Below, in pieces: positions 49,847 to 59,128 of a stretch of 64,000 nucleotides of DNA. Under the pieces are notes generated by a model. That model saw only the letters and a list, made by a program, of their open reading frames with translations. It had not been told where the DNA came from and made no database searches. Origin of the DNA: Palsa-1447 sp964414785 (GTDB lineage: Bacteria > Verrucomicrobiota > Verrucomicrobiia > Opitutales > Opitutaceae); assembly GCA_964414785.1 (NCBI GenBank), contig CAYPXZ010000009.1, positions 48,110 through 112,109 of the forward strand, read 5' to 3'. Position 1 is the first letter of the stretch, and the number at the start of each line of letters is the position of its first letter. Both the position numbers and the translations under genes were made by a program.

Positions 49847-50323
49847 ATGGCTGCGCATAAGAAAGACGCCCCCCGCCTGACCGAGGTCAGGAATTCCAAG
49901 GCTTTCCGCGACTTCACGGTCGGCGAGCGCTACGAGGCTGGGATCCAGCTGCGCGGCACGGAGGTCAAGTCGATCCGGACCGGGAAGGCCCAGATCAGCG
50001 ACGCGTTCTGCCGCATCGAGAAGGACGAGGTCTGGATGTACGGGGCCCACATCGAGCCCTACGCCTTCGCAAACCTCGCCAACCACGATTCCAAGCGCGT
50101 CCGCAAGCTCCTCCTTCACCGCAGCGACATCCGCAAGATCGAGCTTGCGATGAACGCGGGCGGCAAGGCCCTCATCCCGCTGAGGATGTACTTCAAGGAG
50201 GCGCTCGTGAAGGTCGAGGTCGCGCTCTGCGTCGGCAAGAAACTCTTCGACAAACGCGAGGACCTGAAGAAAAAGGCACAGATGCGTGAGGTGAACAAGG
50301 CACTCAGGTCGCGCCGCGGATGA
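49847..50323 (+). CDS. smpB: SsrA-binding protein SmpB
   Basis: The 158-residue protein is a full-length SmpB, the partner of tmRNA in trans-translation. Landmarks are NSKAFRDFTVGERYEAGIQLRGTEVKSIR, KAQISDAFCRI, VWMYGAHIEPY, RKLLLHRSDIRKI and the basic tail DLKKKAQMREVNKALRSRRG that enters the mRNA channel. Its stop overlaps the thrB start by 4 nt (ATGA). No tmRNA gene was recognised in the window. Confidence 0.97.
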   Translation: MAAHKKDAPRLTEVRNSKAFRDFTVGERYEAGIQLRGTEVKSIRTGKAQISDAFCRIEKDEVWMYGAHIEPYAFANLANHDSKRVRKLLLHRSDIRKIELAMNAGGKALIPLRMYFKEALVKVEVALCVGKKLFDKREDLKKKAQMREVNKALRSRRG

Positions 50324-51231
50324 AGCCCGGCGACGAATCCGTCGTGGTTCGGGTGCCGGCCAGCACCTCCAATTGCGGGGCGGGCTTCGACACCCTGGGC
50401 CTCGCGCTTAACCTCTACAACCGGATCACGGTGACCCGCTGCGCGGGCCCGGGACCCGTCCCGGACAGGCCGGCCGACGGACGCGCCAAGGAGATGGTGG
50501 CCGATGCCGCCGCGGCCTTCGCCCGGGCGACGGGGCGCTCCCCGGGGGGCTTCGCGTACCGGATCGAGGGCGAGGTCCCTGCCGCCCGCGGGCTTGGCTC
50601 GAGCGTCACGGTCATCGCGGGCGTCCTCGCCGGGCTAAACGAGCTCCACCATGCGTCGCTTCCGACCCGGCAGCTGGTCGGGCTTGTCTGCGAGATCGAG
50701 GGCCATCCCGACAACGCGGCCGCCGGCGTCCTCGGGGGCTTCTGCGTCTCCAGGACCGACCCCGCGACCGGCGCCTACCTCGACACGCAGCGCTTCGAGG
50801 TTCCCGGCGACGTCGCATTTGTGGTCGTCTCGCCGCCGGTCGAGCTCGTGACGAAGGAGTCCCGCGGGGCGCTCCCGCCCTCGCTTCCCTTCTTCGACGC
50901 GGTCAGGAGCATCAACAGCGCCGCCTACGTCGTCGCCGCATTCGCCTCGCGCGACTACGCGAGCCTTCGGCATGCGGCGGGTGATTTCGTCCACGAGCCC
51001 TACCGCCTGCCGAGCGTCCCCGGCGGGGCCGAGGCGATCGCGGCCGGCGTGGCCGCCGGGGCCTGGACCGGCTGGCTAAGCGGGAGCGGCTCGAGTGTCC
51101 TGTGCGTCTGCGAAAAAGCCGTGTCGGAGCCCGTATTCAGGGCAATGACCGGGGCCTTTTCCCAAGCCCGGATGCAGAGCGAGGGCCGCATCCTCTCGGC
51201 GGACAACGTCGGCCTGAGGATCGGGGCCTAG
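50320..51231 (+). CDS. thrB: Homoserine kinase
   Basis: The 303-residue protein is a GHMP kinase with VRVPASTSNCGAGFDTLGLALNLYN at the N-terminus, the ATP-binding loop PAARGLGSSVTVIAGVLAGLNEL, the EGHPDNAAAGVLGG block and C-terminal GAWTGWLSGSGSSVLCV. It phosphorylates homoserine in threonine synthesis. Coupled to smpB by overlap; asd, another gene of the same pathway, lies 8.4 kb downstream. It converges on a receiver gene, the two stop codons overlapping. Confidence 0.93.
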   Translation: MKPGDESVVVRVPASTSNCGAGFDTLGLALNLYNRITVTRCAGPGPVPDRPADGRAKEMVADAAAAFARATGRSPGGFAYRIEGEVPAARGLGSSVTVIAGVLAGLNELHHASLPTRQLVGLVCEIEGHPDNAAAGVLGGFCVSRTDPATGAYLDTQRFEVPGDVAFVVVSPPVELVTKESRGALPPSLPFFDAVRSINSAAYVVAAFASRDYASLRHAAGDFVHEPYRLPSVPGGAEAIAAGVAAGAWTGWLSGSGSSVLCVCEKAVSEPVFRAMTGAFSQARMQSEGRILSADNVGLRIGA

Positions 51232-51650
51232 GCTTTCAATGCCGGGACGTCGGGGCCCGGCCACACCTGCAGGACCGCCTCCGCAAGGGGGCGCCACCCG
51301 AAGGGCTTCTGCAGGCGCATCTTGAGCCTCCTCAGGCGCGAGAGCTCATGGTTGAGCGGCTCCAGGTTGTGACCGGAGATCATGATGAAGGCGGCCTGGG
51401 GCGCCACTTTTGACGCCCTTCGGATGAACTCGATGCCGTCCATCTCGGGCATGAAGTAGTCCGTCACGACGACCCCCGCGGGAATCGAGGCGAGCCCCCC
51501 GAGCGCGTCGAGCGGGCGCGTGAAGGGATGGACGGGGCACTCCAGGTTGTCCGAGATCATCGCGGCCATGAGCTCCACATACGACTGCTCGTCGTCCACG
51601 ATCACCACGGCTCGGCGGGGCTCCTCGGTCTTTTTCCTGGCAGTTTTCAA
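51228..51650 (-). CDS. Stand-alone response regulator receiver
   Basis: The TTG at 51650 gives a 140-residue receiver-only protein; longer frames run antisense to trmL and lack domain content. Acidic pocket Asp19/Asp20 in VIVDDEQSY, phosphoacceptor Asp64 in VVVTDYFMPEMDG, the Ser in IMISGHN and Lys115 in RLQKPFGW are all present. No output domain exists, so it probably works through protein contacts, as CheY does. No histidine kinase is adjacent. No ATG fits and the start is uncertain. Confidence 0.8.
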   Translation of the reverse strand: MKTARKKTEEPRRAVVIVDDEQSYVELMAAMISDNLECPVHPFTRPLDALGGLASIPAGVVVTDYFMPEMDGIEFIRRASKVAPQAAFIMISGHNLEPLNHELSRLRRLKMRLQKPFGWRPLAEAVLQVWPGPDVPALKA

Positions 51651-51773
51651 GGAAGGGGCTGGGGGGAAATCCGAGCGTGGCCCCGGGATGCCAAAATGCA
51701 ATGCGCAAGACGCTTGCGTTAATCCCGCGAAGGTTGAAAAAGGGGGCGCAAGGGTCCCCGATGGCCCGCGCCG

Positions 51774-52238
51774 ATGATCCATATCGTCCTTTTTCAGCCC
51801 GAGATACCCCAGAACACCGGCAACGTCGGCAGGATGTGCGCCCTGACCCGGTCGCGCCTGCACCTGATCCATCCCCTGGGCTTCAAGATCACGGACCGCA
51901 ACCTGCGCCGGGCCGGGATGGACTACTGGTTCTCCCTCGACGTGCACGAGCACGCCGACTGGGCCCATTTCCGGGCCAGCGAGGCGGCCCCGAGGCGCCT
52001 GTGGCTCTTCACGACCCAGTCCGAGGTCGGGTTCTGGGACGTCCGGTTTGAGGATGGCGACGGCCTTGTCTTCGGCAACGAGGGGAGCGGGGCCCCCGGC
52101 TGGCTTCACAGCGAACTGGGCGACCGCCGGGTCACGATTCCCCACGCGAACCCGGAGCTGCGCTCGCTCAACCTGAGCACCGCGGCGGGAGTGGCCGCCT
52201 ACGAGGCGCTGCGCCAAATCGGAGGATTTGGGCCGTAG
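51774..52238 (+). CDS. trmL: tRNA (cytidine/uridine-34 2'-O)-methyltransferase
   Basis: The 154-residue SPOUT-class protein shows IHIVLFQPEIPQNTGNVGRMC, LHLIHPLGFKITDRNLRRAGMDYW, the SAM-binding knot VFGNEGSGAPGWL and IPHANPELRSLNLSTAAGVAAYE. TrmL methylates the wobble ribose of leucine tRNAs. Length and motif order are normal. Confidence 0.95.
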   Translation: MIHIVLFQPEIPQNTGNVGRMCALTRSRLHLIHPLGFKITDRNLRRAGMDYWFSLDVHEHADWAHFRASEAAPRRLWLFTTQSEVGFWDVRFEDGDGLVFGNEGSGAPGWLHSELGDRRVTIPHANPELRSLNLSTAAGVAAYEALRQIGGFGP

Positions 52239-52292
52239 TCCCGTATTTTGGGGTAGCCTCTCGCGGGTCACCCCCCAAGATCGCCCCCTCAT

Positions 52293-53240
52293 ATGAGCGA
52301 GTCCCGCCTCAAGATCTTTTCAGGCAATTCGAACAGAGCCCTCGCCGAGGACATCTGCCGCAGCATCGGGGTCCCGCTGGGGGAGGCCACCGTGACCAGC
52401 TTCCCCGACGGCGAGACGTTTGTGAAGATCGACGAGAACATCCGGGGCCACGACGTCTTCATCATCCAGTCGACCTGCCCGCCCTCGAACCAGCACCTGA
52501 TGGAGCTGCTGATCATGATCGATGCCGCGCGCCGCGCCTCGGCGAACAGGATCACGGCCGTCCTCCCGTTCTACGGCTATGCGAGGCAGGACCGCAAGGA
52601 CCAGCCCCGCGTCCCGATCACGGCCAAGCTTGTCGCGAACCTCCTCGTGTCGGCGGGCGCCAACCGGATCCTCACGATGGATCTCCACAGCCAGCAGATC
52701 CAGGGCTTCTTCGACATCCCGGTGGACCACCTCTACGCCTCGCCGGTGTTCTTCGACTACCTGTCCAAGACGAAGAGCGACAACCTCGTTGTCTGCTCGC
52801 CCGACGTCGGCGGGATGAAGATGGCGGCGGCGTACGCGGACCTCCTGGGCGCCAGCCTCGGCATGGTGGCCAAGAGGAGGAAGAGCGCGACGACGGTCGA
52901 GGCCATCAGCGTCGTCGGCGAGGTCGACGGATGCGACATCCTGCTCGTCGACGACATCACGGAGACGGCCGGAACCCTGACCGCCGCTGCGGTCATGCTT
53001 AGGGACCGCGGAGCAAAGAAGATCCGCGCGGCCGTGAGCCACTGCATCCTCAACGACATCGCCTACGAGCGCATCCGCAGCGGACTGATCGACGAGCTGA
53101 TCACGACCAACACCGTGCCGATCGACACCAAGGGCCTGCCCGTCACGGTCCTCAACGTCGCGGGCCTGCTTGGCCAGGCCATCCAGCGCATCAACACGAA
53201 CGAGAGCATCACCAGCCTCTTCCGAATCAAGGGATTCTAA
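52293..53240 (+). CDS. prs: Ribose-phosphate pyrophosphokinase
   Basis: The 315-residue protein makes PRPP from ribose 5-phosphate and ATP. It has KIFSGNSNRALAEDIC, FPDGETFVKI, the ATP loop PFYGYARQDRKDQPR, DLHSQQIQGFFDIPVDHL and the PRPP-binding signature DILLVDDITETAGTL. Full length, cytosolic. pyrE, which uses PRPP, lies 1.5 kb downstream on the opposite strand. Confidence 0.97.
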   Translation: MSESRLKIFSGNSNRALAEDICRSIGVPLGEATVTSFPDGETFVKIDENIRGHDVFIIQSTCPPSNQHLMELLIMIDAARRASANRITAVLPFYGYARQDRKDQPRVPITAKLVANLLVSAGANRILTMDLHSQQIQGFFDIPVDHLYASPVFFDYLSKTKSDNLVVCSPDVGGMKMAAAYADLLGASLGMVAKRRKSATTVEAISVVGEVDGCDILLVDDITETAGTLTAAAVMLRDRGAKKIRAAVSHCILNDIAYERIRSGLIDELITTNTVPIDTKGLPVTVLNVAGLLGQAIQRINTNESITSLFRIKGF

Positions 53241-53303
53241 GAACGGCCCGGGCCCCCGGATTGTGGAACATGATCGGCGGCCCTAGGGTCACCCCCATAA
53301 CTC

Positions 53304-54731
53304 ATGAACATCAGGTCACTCTCCAGCGCCCTCATCCTCGCGGCCCTTGCGCCGGCGGCGGCCCTCGCCGCCGCAACCCCCGCGCCGGCAAGCGCCATCG
53401 CTGTCCCGGCCAAGATGCCCGACTTAAAGAAGGATTTCTCCCCCATTAGCGACGGCAAGTCCCCCGTCATCTCGAGCTACGCCGACATCGTCGAGCCGGT
53501 CGAGAAGGAGGTCGTCTCGATCAACTCCACGCGGACGGTCCACGAGCGCATCCAGGCCAACCCCCTCCTGAGGCAGTTCTTCGGCGACGTGCCCGACCAG
53601 GACCGCGAGAGCAAGGAGATGGGCCTCGGCTCCGGGGTCATCGTGACCTCGGATGGGTTCATTCTCACCAACAACCACGTGGTCGCCGACGCCGACGAGC
53701 TGACGGTGGTGCTCTCCGACGGCCGCAAGTTCCCGGCCAAGGTCGTGGGCGCCGATCCGAAGACCGACATTGCGGTCGTCAAGGTCGAGGCGTCGAACCT
53801 GCCGGCCGCCACGTTTGCCGACAGCGACAAGCTGCGGGTCGGCGATGTCGTGTTTGCGGTGGGCAACCCACTCGGCGTAGGGGAAACGGTCACGATGGGC
53901 ATCGTCTCGGCCAAGAGCCGCAACGTCGGCATCCTGCAGGACGTCCAGGGCTACGAGGACTTCATCCAGACCGACGCCGCGATCAACATGGGCAATTCCG
54001 GCGGAGCGCTCGTCGACGCGAAGGGCCGGTTCGTCGGCATCAACAGCGCCATCGTCTCCCCCTCCCGCGGAAACATCGGCATCGGCTTCGCCGTCCCGGT
54101 CAACATGGCCGCAAGCGTCATGAAGAGCCTGATCGAGACCGGCACCGTCAGCCGCGGCTTCCTCGGCGTCGGCGGGGACCCCCTCACGCCCGACATCGCC
54201 GAGCAGGTGCACCTCCCGAAGGACACGACCGGGGTCATCGTGAGCGACGCGATTCCCGACGGCCCGGCGGACCGCGGCGGGGTGAAGCGCGGCGACGTCA
54301 TCCTCTCGGTCAACGGCAAGGCGGTCCAGAACCTCGACGAGCTGCGCCTGACGATCTCCCAGATGGCGCCGGGCAGCAAGGTGGCCCTCAACATCTCGCG
54401 CGACGGCAAGCCCATGGTGGTCAACGTCACGCTCTCGGAGAATGCGGCGAAGCCCAACGAGCTGCTCGACGGCGTCGAGGTGGCCAAGCTGACCGACGAC
54501 GTGCGCCGGCACCTGAGCATCGACTCGCGCGTCACGGGCCTGGTGGTCGCAAAGGTCGACGAGAAGTCCGACTACGCCCAGGACCTTCCCCAGGGCGCCG
54601 TGATCGTCGAGATCAACCGCTCCCCCGTGGACGACATCGCCTCGGCCAAGGCGCTCCTTCACCCGGGGCGCAACCTGCTCCTCGTCTATTACCAGGGCTA
54701 CCAGCGGTACGTCGTCGTGACGAAACGCTAA
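53304..54731 (+). CDS. HtrA/DegP-type serine protease with two PDZ domains
   Basis: The 475-residue protein has a signal peptide (LSSALILAALAPAAALAA), a trypsin-like domain with His125 (TNNHVVADADE), Asp155 (DPKTDIAVVKV) and Ser232 (INMGNSGGALVDA), then two PDZ domains at ~275-365 and ~375-470. Such proteases degrade or hold misfolded envelope proteins in the periplasm. A Pro/Ala-rich linker (TPAPASAIAVPAKMP) follows the signal peptide. DegP, DegQ and HtrA cannot be distinguished from sequence alone. Confidence 0.93.
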   Translation: MNIRSLSSALILAALAPAAALAAATPAPASAIAVPAKMPDLKKDFSPISDGKSPVISSYADIVEPVEKEVVSINSTRTVHERIQANPLLRQFFGDVPDQDRESKEMGLGSGVIVTSDGFILTNNHVVADADELTVVLSDGRKFPAKVVGADPKTDIAVVKVEASNLPAATFADSDKLRVGDVVFAVGNPLGVGETVTMGIVSAKSRNVGILQDVQGYEDFIQTDAAINMGNSGGALVDAKGRFVGINSAIVSPSRGNIGIGFAVPVNMAASVMKSLIETGTVSRGFLGVGGDPLTPDIAEQVHLPKDTTGVIVSDAIPDGPADRGGVKRGDVILSVNGKAVQNLDELRLTISQMAPGSKVALNISRDGKPMVVNVTLSENAAKPNELLDGVEVAKLTDDVRRHLSIDSRVTGLVVAKVDEKSDYAQDLPQGAVIVEINRSPVDDIASAKALLHPGRNLLLVYYQGYQRYVVVTKR

Positions 54732-54741
54732 GGCCCGGGCG

Positions 54742-55317
54742 TCAGCTTCCCGGCTTCTCGATCGGCAGCCTCGCCAGGTCGGCGGGCAGCTGGTCGGCAG
54801 GGTAGGTGGGGAAACTCAGCTCCAGAAGGGACACGGCGGGCGCGTCGAAGCGAACCGCGGAGGCGCTGCGGTCGACCAGCATGGCGACCCCCGCGGCCGC
54901 ACCCCCGGCCCCCTTCACGATCTCGAGGCACTCGTTGACGCGTCCCCCGCGCGTCACGACGTCCTCGACCACGAGGACGCGCTCGCCGGGGGACAGGGTG
55001 AAGCCGCGGCGCATCACGAGGACGTTGTTCTCCTTTTCGCAGAAGAGGTACCGCGCCCTGGCCTGGCGGGCGACCTCCTGGCCGATCACGAGTCCGCCCA
55101 TGGCCGGCGCCAGCACGGTGGAGAACGTCCATCCCGCGGCGCGGACCTTTGCCAGCAGGAGCTCCGAGAGGCGCTCGACGGCGTCCATGTGCTGGCAGAC
55201 CTGCGCGCACTGGAAGTAGTGGCCGCTGTGGAGGCCCGAGCGCAGAACGAAGTGGCCCTTAAGGAGCGCGCGCGTGCGGGTGAAGATGTCGAGGATTTCC
55301 TGCTGTTGCGGGTCCAT
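54742..55317 (-). CDS. pyrE: Orotate phosphoribosyltransferase
   Basis: The ATG at 55317 gives 191 residues; a GTG at 55335 would add six. The protein has FVLRSGLHSGHYFQCAQV, APAMGGLVIGQEVARQ and the PRPP signature VLVVEDVVTRGGRVNE. It converts orotate plus PRPP to OMP in pyrimidine synthesis. It resembles the OPRT branch with a substrate block SGLHS rather than the enterobacterial TSGR. Confidence 0.92.
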   Translation of the reverse strand: MDPQQQEILDIFTRTRALLKGHFVLRSGLHSGHYFQCAQVCQHMDAVERLSELLLAKVRAAGWTFSTVLAPAMGGLVIGQEVARQARARYLFCEKENNVLVMRRGFTLSPGERVLVVEDVVTRGGRVNECLEIVKGAGGAAAGVAMLVDRSASAVRFDAPAVSLLELSFPTYPADQLPADLARLPIEKPGS

Positions 55318-55427
55318 GCTCGCGGGATACGACACGTTTCCGATTGCGAGTTCAACGCTTCTGCGCGCTGAGGCGTTGAATATTTTGGGCGGAGGCGTTA
55401 CTGTCCGGGCCGGTCGACCGCAACCCG

Positions 55428-56273
55428 TTGAAATCCACCCTACAGATCCCGCTAGAGGACGAGCTCGGCGACGTGCTTGAGAAGGCGATGAGCTGCGCGG
55501 GCCTGACGCCCGAGACGCTCTCGGAGCGCTCCGGGGTGCCCGTCGCGGCCATCCGCGACGCCGTCGACTACCGGCCGGAGCTGGGGCCCTGCGAGTGCAG
55601 CCGGCTGGCGGGGGCGCTGGGCCTGAACGAGGTCGGCCTGTGCGCGCTCGCCTCCGGGAAATACCCCCTGCCGGATTCCGAGGGGCTGCCGTTTAGGGTG
55701 TGGCCCCTGAGGATGCCCCATGGCATCGGCGTCGTGAACGCCTACATTGTCGGGGGCGATGGCGGACCGGGGCTCCTCTTTGACACGGGTCCCGGCGGGG
55801 GCGCCCTGGAGGCGGTGTGGCCTGAGTGTGTCCGGGGGATCGGCGCCATCTTCGTGACGCACATCGAGGCCGAGCACGCCGGGGGCCTTCGCGACGCCGT
55901 CGTGCATTTTGGGGTCTCCAGCGCCTTCATCCCGGCCGGCGCCGAGGCGCTCTCGGCAAGGCCCATGGGGGAGGGGGAGACATTCTCCTTCGGGGCTCTC
56001 CAGGTGACGGCGTTCAGAACCCCGGGCCACTGCGCGATGCACAACTGCTACCACGTCAGGTCGACCAGCGTCCCGTCCGCCAGGTCCCTCCTCATTTCAG
56101 GAGACCTAATCTTTGCAGGCTCGGCGGGCGGACCCTACCATTGCCACCACCAGCTGCGCGCCCACCTGCGGCGCGTCCTCGCCGCGGTGCCCGCCGACAC
56201 GGTCGTCGCCCCGGGGCACGGCCCCATGACAACGGCGGGCAACGAGCTGCGCTATAACCCGTTCGTGGCCTGA
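55428..56273 (+). CDS. HTH plus metallo-beta-lactamase-fold fusion with altered metal site
   Basis: The 281-residue protein starts at a TTG (55428). Residues ~1-75 look like an XRE-type helix-turn-helix (LTPETLSERSGVPVAAIRDAV, SRLAGALGLNEVGL). Residues ~88-281 are an MBL fold: the usual HxHxDH is replaced by His145-x-Glu147-x-Glu149-His150 (THIEAEHAGGL), with His201 (PGHCAMHN), Asp226 (ISGDLIF) and His264 (APGHGP) retained. HxExD occurs in flavodiiron proteins, so a di-iron site is conceivable. The function is unknown: a ligand-sensing regulator or a hydrolase with a protein-binding head. Confidence 0.75.
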   Translation: MKSTLQIPLEDELGDVLEKAMSCAGLTPETLSERSGVPVAAIRDAVDYRPELGPCECSRLAGALGLNEVGLCALASGKYPLPDSEGLPFRVWPLRMPHGIGVVNAYIVGGDGGPGLLFDTGPGGGALEAVWPECVRGIGAIFVTHIEAEHAGGLRDAVVHFGVSSAFIPAGAEALSARPMGEGETFSFGALQVTAFRTPGHCAMHNCYHVRSTSVPSARSLLISGDLIFAGSAGGPYHCHHQLRAHLRRVLAAVPADTVVAPGHGPMTTAGNELRYNPFVA

Positions 56274-56278
56274 GTCTC

Positions 56279-57001
56279 TCAGGCCGAGTCGACGATGAAC
56301 GCGACCGCGGTCGCGTTATCCGGGCCCCCGCGATGCACTGCCAGGTCCACAAGGCCGCGGACGATCTCTGACGGCTTCTCCATGCCTGCGACGATGTCCT
56401 TCATGTCCCTGTCGGTTAGCATGCGGGTGATCCCGTCGGTGCAGAAGATGAACCGGTCGCCGGGCATCAGCGGAAGATCGGAGAGGTCGACCTCGGGCGT
56501 CAGGGCCTGTCCGATGCACCGGGTCAGCGCGCCCCGCTGGGATTCGCTGTAATAGACCACCTCGCCGCGGGCGCGCCTTCTCTTGGCCTCGTTCTCCACG
56601 GAATGGTCCTCGGTCAGCCCCACAAAATCCCCGCACCTGAGGGCGAACGCCCTGGAGTCGCCGACGTGGGCGAGCTTCAGGCGGCCCCCCCTGACGCAGC
56701 CCACGGTGAGCGTGGAGCCGATCCCCAGGCCCGGGCTAATCTTCATGCCCATCGCCACGACGGCATCGTTCGCCTTGGCGACGATCGACCTCAGGTCGAC
56801 CTCCCCCTCGGTCCCGGCAGCCCGCACCGAGCGCGCCACGACGTCGACCGTTTCCTGGGCCGCCTCGCCGCCGCCCGGAAGGCCCCCGACGCCGTCCGCG
56901 ACACCGAACAGGGCCGCCTCCTCGTCGAATAGCATCCGGTCCTCGTTTTCCTTCCGGACCTTGCCGATATCCGAGAAGCAGGCGGCGCGGAGGATCGTCA
57001 T
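56279..57001 (-). CDS. PP2C-family serine/threonine phosphatase
   Basis: The 240-residue protein is a minimal bacterial PP2C (Stp/PrpC type). Motifs in order: FSDIGKVRKENEDRML, GVADGVGGLPGGGEAA, GIGSTLTVGCVRGG, LAHVGDSRAFALRCG, LTEDHS, FIFCTDGITRML and GGPDNATAVAF. The aspartates of these blocks bind two Mn/Mg ions. It reverses Ser/Thr phosphorylation in the cytosol. No Hanks-type kinase is adjacent. It converges on the HTH-MBL gene with 5 bp between stops. Confidence 0.92.
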   Translation of the reverse strand: MTILRAACFSDIGKVRKENEDRMLFDEEAALFGVADGVGGLPGGGEAAQETVDVVARSVRAAGTEGEVDLRSIVAKANDAVVAMGMKISPGLGIGSTLTVGCVRGGRLKLAHVGDSRAFALRCGDFVGLTEDHSVENEAKRRRARGEVVYYSESQRGALTRCIGQALTPEVDLSDLPLMPGDRFIFCTDGITRMLTDRDMKDIVAGMEKPSEIVRGLVDLAVHRGGPDNATAVAFIVDSA

Positions 57002-57030
57002 GTGGAGTGTCGACGATAGACCGACGGCGA

Positions 57031-59106
57031 TCAGGTGAAAGGACGAAATTGCTCCTCGCGGTTCTCCCGGGTGAGCCGCGAGAACGACCGCTGGGGCAGG
57101 CCTTCGATGAAGAGCCGTCCGTACGACTTAGCCAGGATGCGGCTGTCGAGGACCGTGATCAGGCCGCGGTCCGCCTGGGTTCGGATCAGCCGTCCGACCC
57201 CCTGTCGGAACTTTATAAGGGCTTCGGGAAGAGTGAGTTCGTTGAAGGGGTCACCGCCCCGGTCCCGGATCAGCTCGGCCTTGGCCTCGGCGATCGGGTG
57301 GGTGGGCGGGCTGAACGGGAGCCGGGCGATGACGACCTGGGAAAGGGCGTCGCCGGGCACGTCGACGCCGGTCCAGAAGCTGTCGGTGCCGAATAGGACC
57401 GCATTTCCCGCGTCGCGCATGCGCTGGGCGAGCTCGGTGCGGGAGATGTCGCCGCCCTGCATCAGGAACGGCCGGCCCTTTTCCAGAAGGACCGGCCCGA
57501 CCACCGCCGCGACCGCCTGCATGTCGCGGTAGCTCGTGAAAAGGACCAGCGAGCCGCCCAAGACCCTGTGGCAACAGAAGCCGACGTAGTCGGCGAGCGC
57601 GTCTATGGAGAGGCGCGTGTCCTGCGCCGTGGGCAGCGGGATGTCCGCGGCGATGAAGACGCGCATGTGGCGCTCGAAGTCGAACGGGGACTGCGCAACC
57701 TCGGCCCTCGAGGAAGCCGCCCCGATGCTGGCCGCGAACGGCCCCATGTCGCCCGCCACGGCGAGCGTCGCGCTCGTGCAGACGACACCCACGCCCGCCC
57801 CGAAGAGGCAGCGCTCGAGTTCCGGGGCGACGTCGACCGGCGCGCTCCGCAGCGTGACGATCGTCTGCTTGCGGCCGGATTTCTCGGCCCAGTAGACATG
57901 CCCCTCGTTCGAGAGCCCGAGCCACTCGTCGACGCCGGCCCGGATTGCGCGCAGCCGCGACCTCTGCTCCAGGAGCTCGTCGCGCTCGCGCCCGTCCTCA
58001 AGGGCGTCGGCGATCTTCGAGACGGAGCGCTCGAGCGCGGCCAGCGGCGCGCCAAGGAGCGGCTCCGCGGCGCCGGTCTCGCGAAGGCGCACGATGGGCC
58101 GCTCCGACAGGAGGGAGCCGGCGAGGAACCCGAAGAACTGTCCCGATGCGTCGAGCACGTCCGCAATCCTCTGGCGAAACTCCGAGTCCCCCCTCTTCTT
58201 GAGTATCCCCCTGCGGGTCCTGGGATTGAACAGGTGCTTGACGGTCCTCTCGACGCCGATGCTGCTCAGGCTCAGTCCGAAGCTCTCCTCGGCCACCTCG
58301 GATACCGTGTGCGCCTCGTCAAGGACGACGAAGTCCCCGGGAAAGAGCACCCCGGAGGCGTCCTGGCCCGCCCCCTCGGCGCGCGCCCCGCCCGCGTTGA
58401 TGAGCGAGAAGAGCAGCGAGTGATTGACGACGATCACCTGGGCCGAGCGCACCCGGGCCCGCGCCCTCTGGTAGAAGCAGCGGTCGCAGTCGCAGGTGCG
58501 CCTCGAGCAGGTCGACGAATCCGCGTTCACCGCGTCCCAGACCTCGGCGTTCGGAGGGGGCTGCAGGTCGTGCCTTAGCCCCGACTCCGTGGTCTCCGCC
58601 CAGTCGGCGATCCTCTGCAGCTCCGCGTAGCCCGCGTCGTCAAAGAGGCTCGCACGCTCGGCGAGCGCGTGGGAGAGCCTCGACGTGCAGAGGTAGTTCG
58701 ACTTCCCGACGAGGACGGTCGACCTGAAGGCCGCGTAGCGAGCGAGCTCGGGCGCACTCTCGAAGAGTCTCCTGCATAGCGGCAGGTCCTTCCCCTCGAT
58801 CTGCTCCTGGAGCGATATCGTGTGCGTTGAGACGATCAATTGCCGCCCGCAGTCGGTCGCGTGAACGATCCCGGGGACCAGGTAGGCGAGCGATTTTCCG
58901 ATCCCGGTGCCGGCCTCGAAGAGAAGAGGCTGGTCGTCGCGGAATGCCGAGGCGACGGCATTCGCCATCCGCTCCTGGCCCGGCCTGTGCTCGAGGTCCA
59001 AGAGGTCCTGGAGCCAACCTCCCTCGCGGAAGGCAAGGGCGGCGAGCTCGGGCGCCCGGCTCAGGGGCCGCGGCGCGGGGGCGGTTTCGTCGCGGATTCC
59101 GATCAT
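57031..59106 (-). CDS. DinG/XPD-family DNA helicase
   Basis: The ATG at 59106 gives 691 residues. Walker A is EAGTGIGKSLAYLVP, DEAH box VVLDEAHTVSEVAEE, and late helicase motifs include SFWTGVDVPGDALSQVVIARLPF and FRQGVGRLIRTQADRG. Four closely spaced Cys in STCSRRTCDCDRCFYQ form the probable [4Fe-4S] site between the Walker motifs, as in DinG, YoaA and XPD. It unwinds DNA 5'-3' and helps restart blocked forks. The Suf operon at 10914-15014 would supply its cluster. Confidence 0.9.
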   Translation of the reverse strand: MIGIRDETAPAPRPLSRAPELAALAFREGGWLQDLLDLEHRPGQERMANAVASAFRDDQPLLFEAGTGIGKSLAYLVPGIVHATDCGRQLIVSTHTISLQEQIEGKDLPLCRRLFESAPELARYAAFRSTVLVGKSNYLCTSRLSHALAERASLFDDAGYAELQRIADWAETTESGLRHDLQPPPNAEVWDAVNADSSTCSRRTCDCDRCFYQRARARVRSAQVIVVNHSLLFSLINAGGARAEGAGQDASGVLFPGDFVVLDEAHTVSEVAEESFGLSLSSIGVERTVKHLFNPRTRRGILKKRGDSEFRQRIADVLDASGQFFGFLAGSLLSERPIVRLRETGAAEPLLGAPLAALERSVSKIADALEDGRERDELLEQRSRLRAIRAGVDEWLGLSNEGHVYWAEKSGRKQTIVTLRSAPVDVAPELERCLFGAGVGVVCTSATLAVAGDMGPFAASIGAASSRAEVAQSPFDFERHMRVFIAADIPLPTAQDTRLSIDALADYVGFCCHRVLGGSLVLFTSYRDMQAVAAVVGPVLLEKGRPFLMQGGDISRTELAQRMRDAGNAVLFGTDSFWTGVDVPGDALSQVVIARLPFSPPTHPIAEAKAELIRDRGGDPFNELTLPEALIKFRQGVGRLIRTQADRGLITVLDSRILAKSYGRLFIEGLPQRSFSRLTRENREEQFRPFT

Positions 59107-59128
59107 CGTGCAGTGCGCCTTTACAGAC

